A DNA stretch of 64,000 nt from Thalassobacillus cyri (GTDB lineage: Bacteria > Bacillota > Bacilli > Bacillales > Halobacillaceae), in contig NZ_FNQR01000009.1 in assembly GCF_900107755.1 (NCBI RefSeq), positions 1 to 64,000 on the forward strand, read 5' to 3'. Numbering within the stretch: position 1 is the first letter of the stretch; every line of letters begins with the position of its first letter. The position numbers and the translations under genes were made by a program. The notes below the pieces were generated by a model, which was given only the letters and a program-made list of their open reading frames with translations, had not been told where the DNA came from and did not search any database. Shown piece by piece: positions 26,104-34,299 of the stretch.

Positions 26104-27552
26104 ATGGAAAAATGGCTGACCATGGATACATGGCTCGGTGATCTTGTCAATGCAGGTAATACGCTTTTGTGGACTTATATATTGATTGGCTTACTACTTG
26201 CATTAGGCGTCTGGTTCACCGTTAAAACCAATTTTGTCCAGTTCCGTTTGATAAAAGAAATGGTATTGCTTTTAATCAAGGGGACAGACCATACTGGTTT
26301 CAAAGAAAAAAAGGGGACAACCCCTTTCCAGGCATTTGCAATCAGTACAGCCGCCCGTGTTGGTACAGGAAACCTGGCGGGTGTGGCGATCGCTATTTCA
26401 GTAGGTGGTCCTGGAGCTGTCTTCTGGATGTGGATGATTGCATTAGTTGGAGCAGCGACAGGGTTTGTGGAAAGTACACTTGCCCAGATGTACAAAGTGA
26501 AAGATAAAAATGGATTCCGCGGCGGACCAGCGTATTATATGGAAAGAGCATTAGGTAAGCGCTGGATGGGCGTCTTGTTTGCTATCCTGATCACGCTTTG
26601 TTTCGGGCTCATTTTTAACGCCGTGCAAGCCAATACGATTGCAATGGCATTTACAGGAGCTTATGAAATCCACCCGTTAATCATCGGAGCAATTATCGCA
26701 GCGATGATCGGTGTGGTAATTTATGGAGGCATTCGGCGTATCGCGGTGGTAGCGGAAGTGATTGTACCTATTTTTGCTGTTGCCTATATCATCGTCGCAT
26801 TTATAATTATGGTAATCAATATCGATCAATTGCCAGGCATTGTTTCTCTAATTGTAAGCAACGCTTTAGGGATTAAGGAAATTGCCGGAGGCGGAATCGG
26901 TGCAGCACTGATGAATGGAATTCAGCGTGGGCTGTTCTCGAATGAAGCCGGTATGGGTAGTGCACCGAACGCAGCCGCTACATCCTATGTCAAACACCCG
27001 GTTGAACAAGGACTTGTTCAGACGCTTGGTGTGTTTACGGATACATTGATCATTTGTAGTTCTACAGCATTTATCATCCTGTTAGCAGACGTTCATACTG
27101 TCGGGGAAATGGACGGTATTCAATTGACACAGCTTGCCTTGAGCACCCATCTTGGCCCTTGGGCTGATGCTTTAGTAGCCCTTACCATTTTCTTTTTCGC
27201 CTTCAGTTCCCTGCTTGGAAACTACTATTATGGGGAAACGAACCTGCAATTCATTTCGGAAAACAAAATGTATGTACAGGTGTTCCGAATTGCATTTCTA
27301 ATCATGGTATTGGTTGGATCTATGAGTGAAATTGAGATTATCTGGGGATTAGCCGATTTGTTCATGGGCTCCATGGCTTTAGTCAACTTGATCGCTATCG
27401 CCTTATTGACGAAATTAGCAGTTGCTGCACTCGATGACTATCAGAGGCAGCGTAAATTAGGCCGTGTACCTGTTTTTTATAAAAACAGCATTCCTGGTGT
27501 GAAAAACCTGGAAGCCTGGGAACGGAAAGAGAATACCTATAAAGATAAATAA
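26104..27552 (+). CDS. sodium/alanine symporter (AGCS family, AlsT-like)
   Basis: Integral membrane Na+-coupled amino-acid importer of 482 aa with about 10-11 hydrophobic helices. The AGCS signature is visible in RVGTGNLAGVAIAISVGGPG (about 91-110) and in NEAGMGSAPNAAATSYVKHP (about 280-299). The ATG at 26104 was preferred over TTG 26101 because AAGGAGC then sits 7 nt upstream. Relatives move alanine, glycine or glutamine; B. subtilis AlsT (465 aa) transports glutamine. It is monocistronic and ends in a strong terminator. Confidence 0.92.
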   Translation: MEKWLTMDTWLGDLVNAGNTLLWTYILIGLLLALGVWFTVKTNFVQFRLIKEMVLLLIKGTDHTGFKEKKGTTPFQAFAISTAARVGTGNLAGVAIAISVGGPGAVFWMWMIALVGAATGFVESTLAQMYKVKDKNGFRGGPAYYMERALGKRWMGVLFAILITLCFGLIFNAVQANTIAMAFTGAYEIHPLIIGAIIAAMIGVVIYGGIRRIAVVAEVIVPIFAVAYIIVAFIIMVINIDQLPGIVSLIVSNALGIKEIAGGGIGAALMNGIQRGLFSNEAGMGSAPNAAATSYVKHPVEQGLVQTLGVFTDTLIICSSTAFIILLADVHTVGEMDGIQLTQLALSTHLGPWADALVALTIFFFAFSSLLGNYYYGETNLQFISENKMYVQVFRIAFLIMVLVGSMSEIEIIWGLADLFMGSMALVNLIAIALLTKLAVAALDDYQRQRKLGRVPVFYKNSIPGVKNLEAWERKENTYKDK

Positions 27553-27560
27553 GTGATTAA

Positions 27561-27594
27561 TGAGAAGCCCCGCCAAGGGGCTTCTCATTTTTTG
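27561..27594 (+). terminator. intrinsic terminator of the AGCS symporter gene
   Basis: The hairpin TGAGAAGCCCC...GGGGCTTCTCA is followed by six T. Confidence 0.92.
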
Positions 27595-27719
27595 TAGGAT
27601 TTGTAGCTATTTTGTAGGTTTTTGAGACTCTGGTACTACTTAAATAGGTCTTAACGTGGTTGTTTTAAGTTCAGAATTTTCAGTAAAATAAAAGATAGTC
27701 TAGAAAGGAGGAAACTGAA

Positions 27720-29474
27720 TTGAATAAGAAAAAGACTCGTTTTTTGTCTGTGTTTGTCATGTTAGCTCTAGTGTTAGCCATGGCTTTTCCTTCTAGCTTG
27801 CTTGCCAAAGCGCCGGATCGAAGCGGAGATAAGGTAGCCTATGGTGAAGAAGGAATGGTGGCTACAGCTCATCCTGCTGCTTCTAAAATTGGAGCAGATG
27901 TCCTGAAAAAAGGCGGGACAGCCATGGATGCTGCCATTGCCATCCAATTTGCCCTTAATGTAGCTGAACCGATGATGTCTGGCATTGGCGGCGGTGGCTT
28001 CATGATGGTATATGATGCGGAAGCCGATGATGTATCTATTATTGACAGCCGCGAACGTGCACCAGCTGGTGCAACTCCTGATATGTTTCTGGATGAAGAT
28101 GGCAATGTCATTCCTTTTTCCGAGCGACATATCAGCGGTGATGCTGTTGGAGTCCCTGGAACACTGAAAGGGCTGATGACTGCTCATGATAAGTGGGGTA
28201 CAAAACCGTTCAGCCAACTGATCAATCCAGCGATCAAGCTGGCTCATAGCGGGGTAGAGGTGAATAGTGTGCTTGCTGCTGCAATCGCTGATAATCAGGA
28301 TAAACTGGCGAGAAGTGCAGCGGAAGATGTTTTCATGCCTGGAGGCGAACCGCTTCAAGAAGGCGATCTTTTAGTCCAAAGAGACCTGGCACATACCTTT
28401 AAGCAAATTCGTAAAGATGGGCTGGATGCTTTTTATGGAGGAGAAATTGGCCAGGCCCTGGCTGACACCGTCCAGGATTTTGGCGGCAGTATGACGAGCG
28501 AGGATCTGGAGAATTATCAAATATCCATAGATGAACCAGTGACAGGAACATATAGAGGTTATGAAATAGCTTCCATGTCACCACCAAGTTCAGGCGGATT
28601 GACAATATTACAGATGTTAAAAATGCTGGAAGGATTCGACCTTTCCAGCTACGACGTGAAATCACCAGAAAAATACCACCTGCTCGCAGAAGCTATGCAC
28701 CTGGCGTATGCAGACCGGAACACCTACATCGGTGATACCCAGTTTATCGATGTACCAATGGAAGGAATGCTCAATGAGGAATATTTAGCTGAAAGAAGAT
28801 CCTTGATTGAACGTTGGGAAGCGAATGACGAAGTAGAACCAGGGAACCCTTGGGCCTATCAGGAAGGAACCCCTCAAGGAGCAGCTGAGCAGCCGGACGA
28901 CCGTGAAATCGGTGAAACTACTCATTTCACAGTAGCTGATAAGTGGGGAAACCTTGTGTCCTACACAACTACGATTGAACAGGTATTCGGTACAGGTATT
29001 ATGGTGCCAGAATATGGATTTATGTTGAACAATGAGCTGACTGATTTTGATGCTGTGCCGGGTGGTCCTAACCAGGTAGAGCCAAATAAACGGCCAATGA
29101 GCAGCATGAGCCCTACACTTGTATTTAAAGATGGCGAACCATTCATGACAGTAGGTTCACCAGGGGGACCAACGATTATTACTTCGGTAATGCAAACGAT
29201 CATCAATGTCATTGATTATGATATGGGGCTGCAAGATGCGATTGAAGAACCAAGGATTTATAGTTCTTCTTACCCGGAAATCCTGTGGGAGGAAGGGATA
29301 CCTGAAAGCACAAGAGCGACCATGGAAGACTGGGGACATGAATGGCGGAGCACCTCACGTGACCTTGGTAATGTCCAGGCGATAAGAATTATGGAGGACG
29401 GCAGCTTCATCGGAGCAGCTGACTCTACAAGGGAAGGGATCGCTATTGGTCTTGATCGAACTGCTGGAAAATAG
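27720..29474 (+). CDS. ggt: gamma-glutamyltransferase
   Basis: Secreted Ntn-hydrolase (584 aa; B. subtilis Ggt 587) that hydrolyses or transfers gamma-glutamyl groups of glutathione, glutamine or poly-gamma-glutamate. It starts at TTG with AAAGGAGG about 8 nt upstream. The signal peptide is residues 1-29. The precursor is expected to self-cleave before T400 (GET-THFTVADKWGN) into large and small subunits. Substrate contacts include SIIDSRERAPAGA (Arg) and MTVGSPGGPT. A terminator follows, then a block of 21-bp periodic repeats. Confidence 0.95.
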   Translation: MNKKKTRFLSVFVMLALVLAMAFPSSLLAKAPDRSGDKVAYGEEGMVATAHPAASKIGADVLKKGGTAMDAAIAIQFALNVAEPMMSGIGGGGFMMVYDAEADDVSIIDSRERAPAGATPDMFLDEDGNVIPFSERHISGDAVGVPGTLKGLMTAHDKWGTKPFSQLINPAIKLAHSGVEVNSVLAAAIADNQDKLARSAAEDVFMPGGEPLQEGDLLVQRDLAHTFKQIRKDGLDAFYGGEIGQALADTVQDFGGSMTSEDLENYQISIDEPVTGTYRGYEIASMSPPSSGGLTILQMLKMLEGFDLSSYDVKSPEKYHLLAEAMHLAYADRNTYIGDTQFIDVPMEGMLNEEYLAERRSLIERWEANDEVEPGNPWAYQEGTPQGAAEQPDDREIGETTHFTVADKWGNLVSYTTTIEQVFGTGIMVPEYGFMLNNELTDFDAVPGGPNQVEPNKRPMSSMSPTLVFKDGEPFMTVGSPGGPTIITSVMQTIINVIDYDMGLQDAIEEPRIYSSSYPEILWEEGIPESTRATMEDWGHEWRSTSRDLGNVQAIRIMEDGSFIGAADSTREGIAIGLDRTAGK

Positions 29475-29482
29475 GGGTGCAA

Positions 29483-29513
29483 AGGGGACAACCGGATGGT
29501 TGTCCTCTTTCTT
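29483..29513 (+). terminator. intrinsic terminator of ggt
   Basis: AGGGGACAACC-ggat-GGTTGTCCTC hairpin followed by TTTCTT, 9 bp after the stop codon. Confidence 0.8.
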
Positions 29514-29550
29514 ATGGTCGGAATGAAGGGCAAGTTTCTTGTTTTTTTAC

Positions 29551-29700
29551 TAGAAAAAGTAGTTGAATACTCGACAACTGTCATCCCTTACTGGACAAAA
29601 AAGGGCTTTAGCTAGACAATTTCGGAATTTTACTAGACAAATTCGAAGATTTACTCGACATTTTAGAACATTTACTAAAAACATTGGCGTTTACTAGACA
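29551..29700. repeat. array of ~21-bp phased TACTAGACA boxes, array 1
   Basis: Eight degenerate boxes of consensus TTTACTAGACAA begin (at the T of TAGACA) at 29551, 29571, 29592, 29613, 29634, 29655, 29676 and 29695. The steps are 20, 21, 21, 21, 21, 21 and 19 bp. Sequence between boxes is not conserved. The array fills most of the ggt to oxidoreductase gap (29475-29797). A second array of the same box and period lies at 45932-46063. Confidence 0.85.
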
Positions 29701-29797
29701 ATTATCACTCTCTAAACTGTCAGTAGCTTGTCTTTTTAATGGCTAACGGAGAGTCTCGGGGTTAGAATGAAACTATATAAGTGAAAGAGGTGTTGGG

Positions 29798-30700
29798 ATG
29801 AAAGTAGGAATGATAGGACTTGGTGGTATCGCGAAGAAGGCGTATTTACCGGTGTTGACACAGACGGCGGGTATTGAACTCCATGTCTGTACAAGGAACG
29901 GGGCTGTATTGGAAGAAGTGAAGGAAAAGTATCGTATCCGTCATACATATCAAAATATTGACACCTGGCTTCAGAGTGGTATAAAGGCGGCATTTGTTCA
30001 CTCTGCTACGGAATCCCACGAGGCAATCATCGATCAACTGCTCGATCGTGGTATCCATGTGTATGTCGATAAGCCAATCACCAACGATGGGGAGTCAGCC
30101 TCCCGGTTGATGGAAAAGGCCAAAAAGAACGGCTTGCTGTTGAGAGTAGGATTTAATCGCAGGTATGCTCCGTCTTATCAGAAGCTGAAAGAACTGAAGT
30201 ACCCAAATATGATGGTCATGGAGAAAAATCGCAGCCGCCAGGCTGGTGATGTTCGGGAGGTCATCTTTGATGATTTTATCCATGTGATTGATACGCTTTT
30301 GTACCTTTTCCCCTACCAAATTGATGATATCCGTATCCATGGAAACAGCAAAGATGGCAAACTCCAACATGTCATCCTGCAATTGATAGCAAGTGAGGGA
30401 ACAGCTATCGGAATGATGAACCGGGAAGCAGGAGCTAATGTAGAAAAAGTAGAGTTGATGAATGCCAGCGAAACGTGGTCGGTCATGAATGTCAGCGAGA
30501 TCGCAACGCATAAGGATAAAGACGTTTTGATCCATGGGAACAATGATTGGGAACCGACTCTTATGAAGCGCGGATTCCATAGCGTGACTGCTTCCTTTTT
30601 AGAAGCTGTTGAAAAGGGAGCAACAGCTCCGTACGGATATTCCCAAGATTTAGAACCTCATCTGATTGCTGAAAGAATTGTTCAATATATAGGTGAGTAG
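29798..30700 (+). CDS. Gfo/Idh/MocA family oxidoreductase
   Basis: NAD(P)-dependent dehydrogenase of 300 aa. The N-terminal Rossmann domain starts MKVGMIGLGGIAKKAYLP. The conserved EKP-type motif reads VDKPI (about 91-95) with catalytic-region Lys, and GFNRRYAPSYQKLKEL marks the start of the substrate-binding domain. AAAGAGGTG lies upstream of the ATG. It is shorter than typical sugar dehydrogenases (about 340 aa) and closer to the MviM/virulence-factor-like group. The substrate is unknown. It is convergent with the small membrane protein gene, the stops being only 1 bp apart. Confidence 0.85.
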   Translation: MKVGMIGLGGIAKKAYLPVLTQTAGIELHVCTRNGAVLEEVKEKYRIRHTYQNIDTWLQSGIKAAFVHSATESHEAIIDQLLDRGIHVYVDKPITNDGESASRLMEKAKKNGLLLRVGFNRRYAPSYQKLKELKYPNMMVMEKNRSRQAGDVREVIFDDFIHVIDTLLYLFPYQIDDIRIHGNSKDGKLQHVILQLIASEGTAIGMMNREAGANVEKVELMNASETWSVMNVSEIATHKDKDVLIHGNNDWEPTLMKRGFHSVTASFLEAVEKGATAPYGYSQDLEPHLIAERIVQYIGE

Positions 30701-30701
30701 G

Positions 30702-30929
30702 TCAGGGGTTTCGCTTGGTTTCTTGCAGCAAATGAATCAGCTTTTCTTGATTTTTGATAATCTTATTAAGCCGTTTGAATAAATAAAAAACCGCGAAGAT
30801 GACAGCCAGTACTGCTAGTATGTTGAAGGTTATTATTGTTATTGGCAGAATCGCAGTCCAAAAATCGTAATAAGTCGAAGAGGTTTCAGTTACCTCAATA
30901 GATGCTGCCAGAAAGTCAGAGGGAAGCAT
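30702..30929 (-). CDS. small single-pass membrane protein, unknown function
   Basis: 75 aa, not recognised. A good ribosome binding site (GAAAGGAG, 6 nt before ATG) supports coding. One transmembrane helix spans about 26-50 (AILPITIITFNILAVLAVIF, AVFYLF). An acidic/Ser-Thr outer N-terminus precedes it, and a basic coiled-coil-like tail (KRLNKIIKNQEKLIHLLQE) follows, presumably cytoplasmic. It is upstream of, and on the same strand as, nothing obvious; it is convergent with the oxidoreductase. Confidence 0.7.
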   Translation of the reverse strand: MLPSDFLAASIEVTETSSTYYDFWTAILPITIITFNILAVLAVIFAVFYLFKRLNKIIKNQEKLIHLLQETKRNP

Positions 30930-31017
30930 AATATTCTCCTTTCAATATGTAAGAAAATTCCTTATAAATCTATTCTTTACAGAGGTTTTTATTCCCTTTT
31001 TATTAATAGGAAATTTT

Positions 31018-31054
31018 AATAAAACAAGCCCCCTTCCCGAGAAGGAGGCTTGTT
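31018..31054 (-). terminator. intrinsic terminator of the subtilisin gene
   Basis: The inverted repeat AACAAGCCCCCTTC...GAAGGAGGCTTGTT has a T-rich tail on the minus strand, 10 bp beyond the stop codon. Confidence 0.85.
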
Positions 31055-31063
31055 CTTGTTGGG

Positions 31064-32272
31064 TTATCTCCTTACTGCTCCATAAGAATCGATGCGGCCA
31101 TGTTCGAAGTAATAGCCAGTTCCACTGATAGCATCGGCGGATTGTTCGATGTCCTGACGGATTTGCCAGTTGCTCTTCCCTTGCGCAGCGAGCAGTCCTG
31201 CCAGACCAGCTACGTGCGGGGAAGCCATCGAAGTACCGGACATATACGCATAGCCGCCAGGAACGGTGGAAGCGATGTCTACCCCAGGAGCTGTGACGTC
31301 TACCCATGTACCATAGTTAGAAAAAGAAGCTCTGCGGTCATATTCATCAACAGCTCCTACGGCGATGACATTAGCATAGGAAGCCGGCTCGAATGTAGTG
31401 GACACTCCATCGTTACCAGCAGCTGCGATAATGACTGATCCTTTATTCCAGGCATAATTCACCGCATTTTCTAATGTAGCAGTATCGCAGTTACAGCCAA
31501 GCGAAAGGTTGATTACCTCCGCCCCCTGATCAGCGGAGTAGCGGATTGCATCGGCGATATTGGCCAAAGACCCGCTTCCATTAGCATCCAGGGCACGAAC
31601 GGCAAGTATTTTGGTATATGGCGCCATACCAGCGACACCAGTTGAATTATTGGTCTCTGCAGCGGCTGTTCCTGCTACGTGTGTACCATGGTCGTTCTCA
31701 TCCATTGGGTAATAATCATTATCAACAAAGTCATATCCCCGGATGGTTTTTCCATCTAAATCAGGGTGAGTGTAATCCACACCAGAATCAACTACGGCAA
31801 TTTCCTGGCTGCTGCTTCCTCGAGTTATGTCCCATGCTTGTTCGGTATAAGTATTTTGTGGACCATACTGGTAACCACTATAGTAATAGTCATTTGGAGT
31901 CCAGCTTACATTGAACTTGTAGTTAGGCTCCGCGTATTCTACATTCGGATTACTGCTTAAAGCTTTTGCGACAGCTTCTACATTTCCAACTTCTAATATA
32001 TCAAATTCGGATTCAACGGCATCTACATCCGGCTTCACTTGTGCATTCATATTATGGAGGACCTTACTTTTTTCCGATTTCTTCACATCGGCTTTGAACT
32101 TGACGATAACCTCTCCTTTGACATAATCGCTCGTCCCCTTTTCTGCCTGTTTCATCGGTGAGGCTTTTGATTCTGACAAATCCGCCTGGGGAGCTGCTTC
32201 ACCTACAGCAGGAAAAACGGCAAGTGACAGTGCTAATGACAAAGACAAACTAGCAACCTTCTTTAATCTCAT
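31064..32272 (-). CDS. secreted subtilisin-family serine protease
   Basis: Extracellular S8 endoprotease of 402 aa, in the range of thermitase/halolysin-like enzymes. The ATG at 32272 is used: AAAGGAGG is 7 nt upstream and a signal peptide (residues 1-27) follows. An I9-like propeptide (about 48-120, VKGEVIVKFKADV to VEYAEPNY) precedes the catalytic domain with D162 (VVDSGVDYTHP), H195 (NDHGTHVAG), N287 (AAAGNDG) and S348 (SGTSMASPHVAG). A CNC motif (C260, C262) is present. It is divergent from the peptide-responsive regulator gene, with a 16-bp palindrome in its -35 region, so quorum control is a reasonable hypothesis. Confidence 0.93.
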   Translation of the reverse strand: MRLKKVASLSLSLALSLAVFPAVGEAAPQADLSESKASPMKQAEKGTSDYVKGEVIVKFKADVKKSEKSKVLHNMNAQVKPDVDAVESEFDILEVGNVEAVAKALSSNPNVEYAEPNYKFNVSWTPNDYYYSGYQYGPQNTYTEQAWDITRGSSSQEIAVVDSGVDYTHPDLDGKTIRGYDFVDNDYYPMDENDHGTHVAGTAAAETNNSTGVAGMAPYTKILAVRALDANGSGSLANIADAIRYSADQGAEVINLSLGCNCDTATLENAVNYAWNKGSVIIAAAGNDGVSTTFEPASYANVIAVGAVDEYDRRASFSNYGTWVDVTAPGVDIASTVPGGYAYMSGTSMASPHVAGLAGLLAAQGKSNWQIRQDIEQSADAISGTGYYFEHGRIDSYGAVRR

Positions 32273-32426
32273 TCTATTTCCTCCTTTGTTTGGGTTACTA
32301 TACAGATTCATGAGGAGGATGATAGAATCCTGCCAAATTTTGTTGAGAAAAAATCAGGATTTGAAGGTTTTAATTCCTGTTTCACAGCTATATTTTCGCA
32401 AAATTTAGAAGTATAAAACAAATTAG

Positions 32427-32442
32427 TAGGTATTTTTACCTA
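32427..32442. promoter_or_regulatory. 16-bp palindrome resembling a PlcR box
   Basis: TAGGTATTTTTACCTA is a perfect inverted repeat (6-bp arms, TTTT centre) in the 277-bp region between the divergent protease and regulator genes. The published PlcR box is TATGNANNNNTNCATA, also a 16-bp palindrome; this site differs only by a symmetric change of the third base. On the protease strand it lies 11 bp before a TATACT -10-like box, that is over the -35 region, where an activator would act. Binding by the neighbouring regulator is inference. Confidence 0.55.
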
Positions 32443-32549
32443 AAAACATAAGTCTACCTTCTGATTCTTTCTGGCAATGGTTACGGTAAAATTGAAATAA
32501 TAGTAAAATAGACAAGTTTCTCATTAAAAAGGAGAATCGGAGGGATAGC

Positions 32550-33818
32550 GTGCAATTAACGGATAAATATCGAAAAATCGATTATGGCAAGCTTATTTAT
32601 CTGGAGCGGATAAGAAAACGGATGACGCAGGATCAGCTTTCACGCGGGATATGTTCAGTGCCGTATTTAAGTAAATTGGAAAATCAGCGGATCAATGAAC
32701 CAAATCCAGAAACTATTTCTCTTCTCCTTAAAAAATTAGCGATAGATTATACCTCCCAAACATCACTGGTTTCAGAAACAATAGCTGATCTGGAGCAGTG
32801 GTACAGTTCGATCACAAGTAAAAACATGCAGGATATCGAAAATATCTATATCAAGCTGGAACAGCTTCAGCTGAATCGTTACCCGGACCTGAACATTTGG
32901 TTCAAGCTGATATCGATCCGTTACTTTATCTATCAAAAAGATGGGAAAAGCGCTGAAAAGATAAAGCAAGAGCTTGCGGGAACTTTAGATAAGCTTGACT
33001 CCTATCAAAAGTTTTATTACCTTTACTTCTCTGGTTTGATCGATTGTCTGAATAAAGCATACACAGAGGGACTTTGTAAGCTTCATGATGCAGAAAAAAT
33101 CGCCAATGATCATTCCGTTAATGACCCTGAACTTCTCTACCATCTGGCACTTACGTATAGCCATATCAATAATTCTTCGCTGGCCATTTATTATAGTCAA
33201 TCAGCGAAACGGTTTTTTGACCAAAATATGAATATCCATCGGGGCCTTGATTGCCAAGTGATTTTGGGAATCAATTTTTTGCGGATAAAAAGGTATGACA
33301 ATGCAGAGCAGGTCTTCAGGGATATACTGAGAATCAGCCAGTCTATCAATGATCCTAAACTTCCAGGGAAGACCTATCATAACCTGGGTTTCTTATACGC
33401 AGAAAAAGAGGATTTCACCACAGCACTGAGTTACTACCATAAGGCCCTGGATTTGAAAGAAGTATACAGTGACAGCTACTGCAGCACAGTACTGCGTATC
33501 ATTCATGTACATCAAAAGCTCGGAGAAGTGGAAGCGGCTTTGGAGTGGATTGACCAGGTGATTGAAAAGGGATGCTTGGATGGAAGTGATATTATCATTC
33601 AATTCCAACTGAAAAGGCTGGAGTTACTAGGTGAAGATACTGTTTATTACGAATATATCAAAGACACAGCTCTTCCGTATTTTCTAAAGATCAATAACCA
33701 AAAAAGTGTGAAGTTGTATGCCCAGAAAGCAGCACTATATTATGAAGATAATTTTTACTATAAGAAAGCGAATCATTATTATAAGTTGATATTAAATCAA
33801 GGAGGTGAAATCAGTTGA
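32550..33818 (+). CDS. RRNPP-type (PlcR/NprR-like) peptide-responsive regulator
   Basis: 422-aa cytoplasmic regulator. An XRE helix-turn-helix lies at residues 15-66 (MTQDQLSRGICSVPYLSKLE). A long array of TPR-like helices covers about 95-415, the clearest repeat being TYHNLGFLYAEKEDFTTALS at 275-294. This is the layout of NprR/PlcR, which bind imported oligopeptides in the TPR groove. Length equals NprR (about 423 aa) better than PlcR (about 285 aa). It starts at GTG with CGGAGGGA upstream. It is followed, with 4-bp stop/start overlap, by a small exported-peptide gene, exactly as nprR is followed by nprX. It is divergent from a secreted protease. The peptide ligand and targets are not shown by sequence. 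Confidence 0.85.
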   Translation: MQLTDKYRKIDYGKLIYLERIRKRMTQDQLSRGICSVPYLSKLENQRINEPNPETISLLLKKLAIDYTSQTSLVSETIADLEQWYSSITSKNMQDIENIYIKLEQLQLNRYPDLNIWFKLISIRYFIYQKDGKSAEKIKQELAGTLDKLDSYQKFYYLYFSGLIDCLNKAYTEGLCKLHDAEKIANDHSVNDPELLYHLALTYSHINNSSLAIYYSQSAKRFFDQNMNIHRGLDCQVILGINFLRIKRYDNAEQVFRDILRISQSINDPKLPGKTYHNLGFLYAEKEDFTTALSYYHKALDLKEVYSDSYCSTVLRIIHVHQKLGEVEAALEWIDQVIEKGCLDGSDIIIQFQLKRLELLGEDTVYYEYIKDTALPYFLKINNQKSVKLYAQKAALYYEDNFYYKKANHYYKLILNQGGEIS

Positions 33819-33952
33819 AAACAGGATTACTGAAAGTACTCTTATTATTGTTTGTTAGTACAGCAGATGTTCATGGTTTGCCTGGGGTAGAGGATACTGA
33901 GCATGCTTCTGTAAACCCGAACTTTTCTGATGAAGATCATCCAGAGTATTAA
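33815..33952 (+). CDS. secreted signalling propeptide (NprX/PapR-like)
   Basis: 45-aa gene not given in any standard frame length filter. TTG start at 33815 overlaps the regulator stop (TTGA). The Shine-Dalgarno AAGGAGGTGA (33799-33808), inside the regulator's last codons, is a perfect match to the 16S anti-SD. The product has a short export signal (MKTGLLKVLLLLFVSTA) and then an acidic tail ending SVNPNFSDEDHPEY. In RRNPP systems the mature signal is a 5-10 residue fragment, usually C-terminal, so DEDHPEY or a neighbour is the natural candidate. A terminator follows 16 bp later. Small size, position and SD together make it a convincing gene; the mature form is unknown. Confidence 0.82.
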   Translation: MKTGLLKVLLLLFVSTADVHGLPGVEDTEHASVNPNFSDEDHPEY

Positions 33953-33967
33953 TACTTAGTTTTTTAA

Positions 33968-34004
33968 TAGAGCTCCATACCTGGTACAGGTAGGAGCTCT
34001 TTTG
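33968..34004 (+). terminator. terminator of the regulator-propeptide operon
   Basis: AGAGCTCC...GGAGCTCT encloses an inner TACCTG/CAGGTA stem and is followed by TTTTG. Confidence 0.85.
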
Positions 34005-34299
34005 TATTATTTTGTAACTTTTACCACGAACCATGACGATTAATGAGTCGAAAGTATTGGTTTTTTTGAAGCTAAAGCACCGATTGATAGGGAATGTGAA
34101 GGGTATTTAAATAGTATCGAGAAGAAATAAAAAAAGGCGAACGAGCTATTTTACATAAGCATTATAATCTGCTCCTAGTTTATAAGAAATAAGAATGGTA
34201 GGGGATATGTCACTCCGTATAATTTGGTTAATATGAGATGGACACCTTTCCATTTGATCACAGGGCAGAAATACAGAGACAGACGGAGTAGGTGAGCGG
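34005..34299. other. intergenic region before the KaiC-like gene
   Basis: No convincing frame, RNA or strong hairpin is seen. TATAAT occurs at 34163-34168 without a matching -35 box at 16-18 bp. The promoter of the KaiC-like operon must lie here because a terminator bounds the left side. Confidence 0.4.

Noticed and set aside
29551-29700. CRISPR array
   Set aside because: Boxes are about 10-12 bp, degenerate and spaced 20-21 bp start to start. There is no 24-37 bp repeat, no 30-bp spacer and no cas gene in the window.
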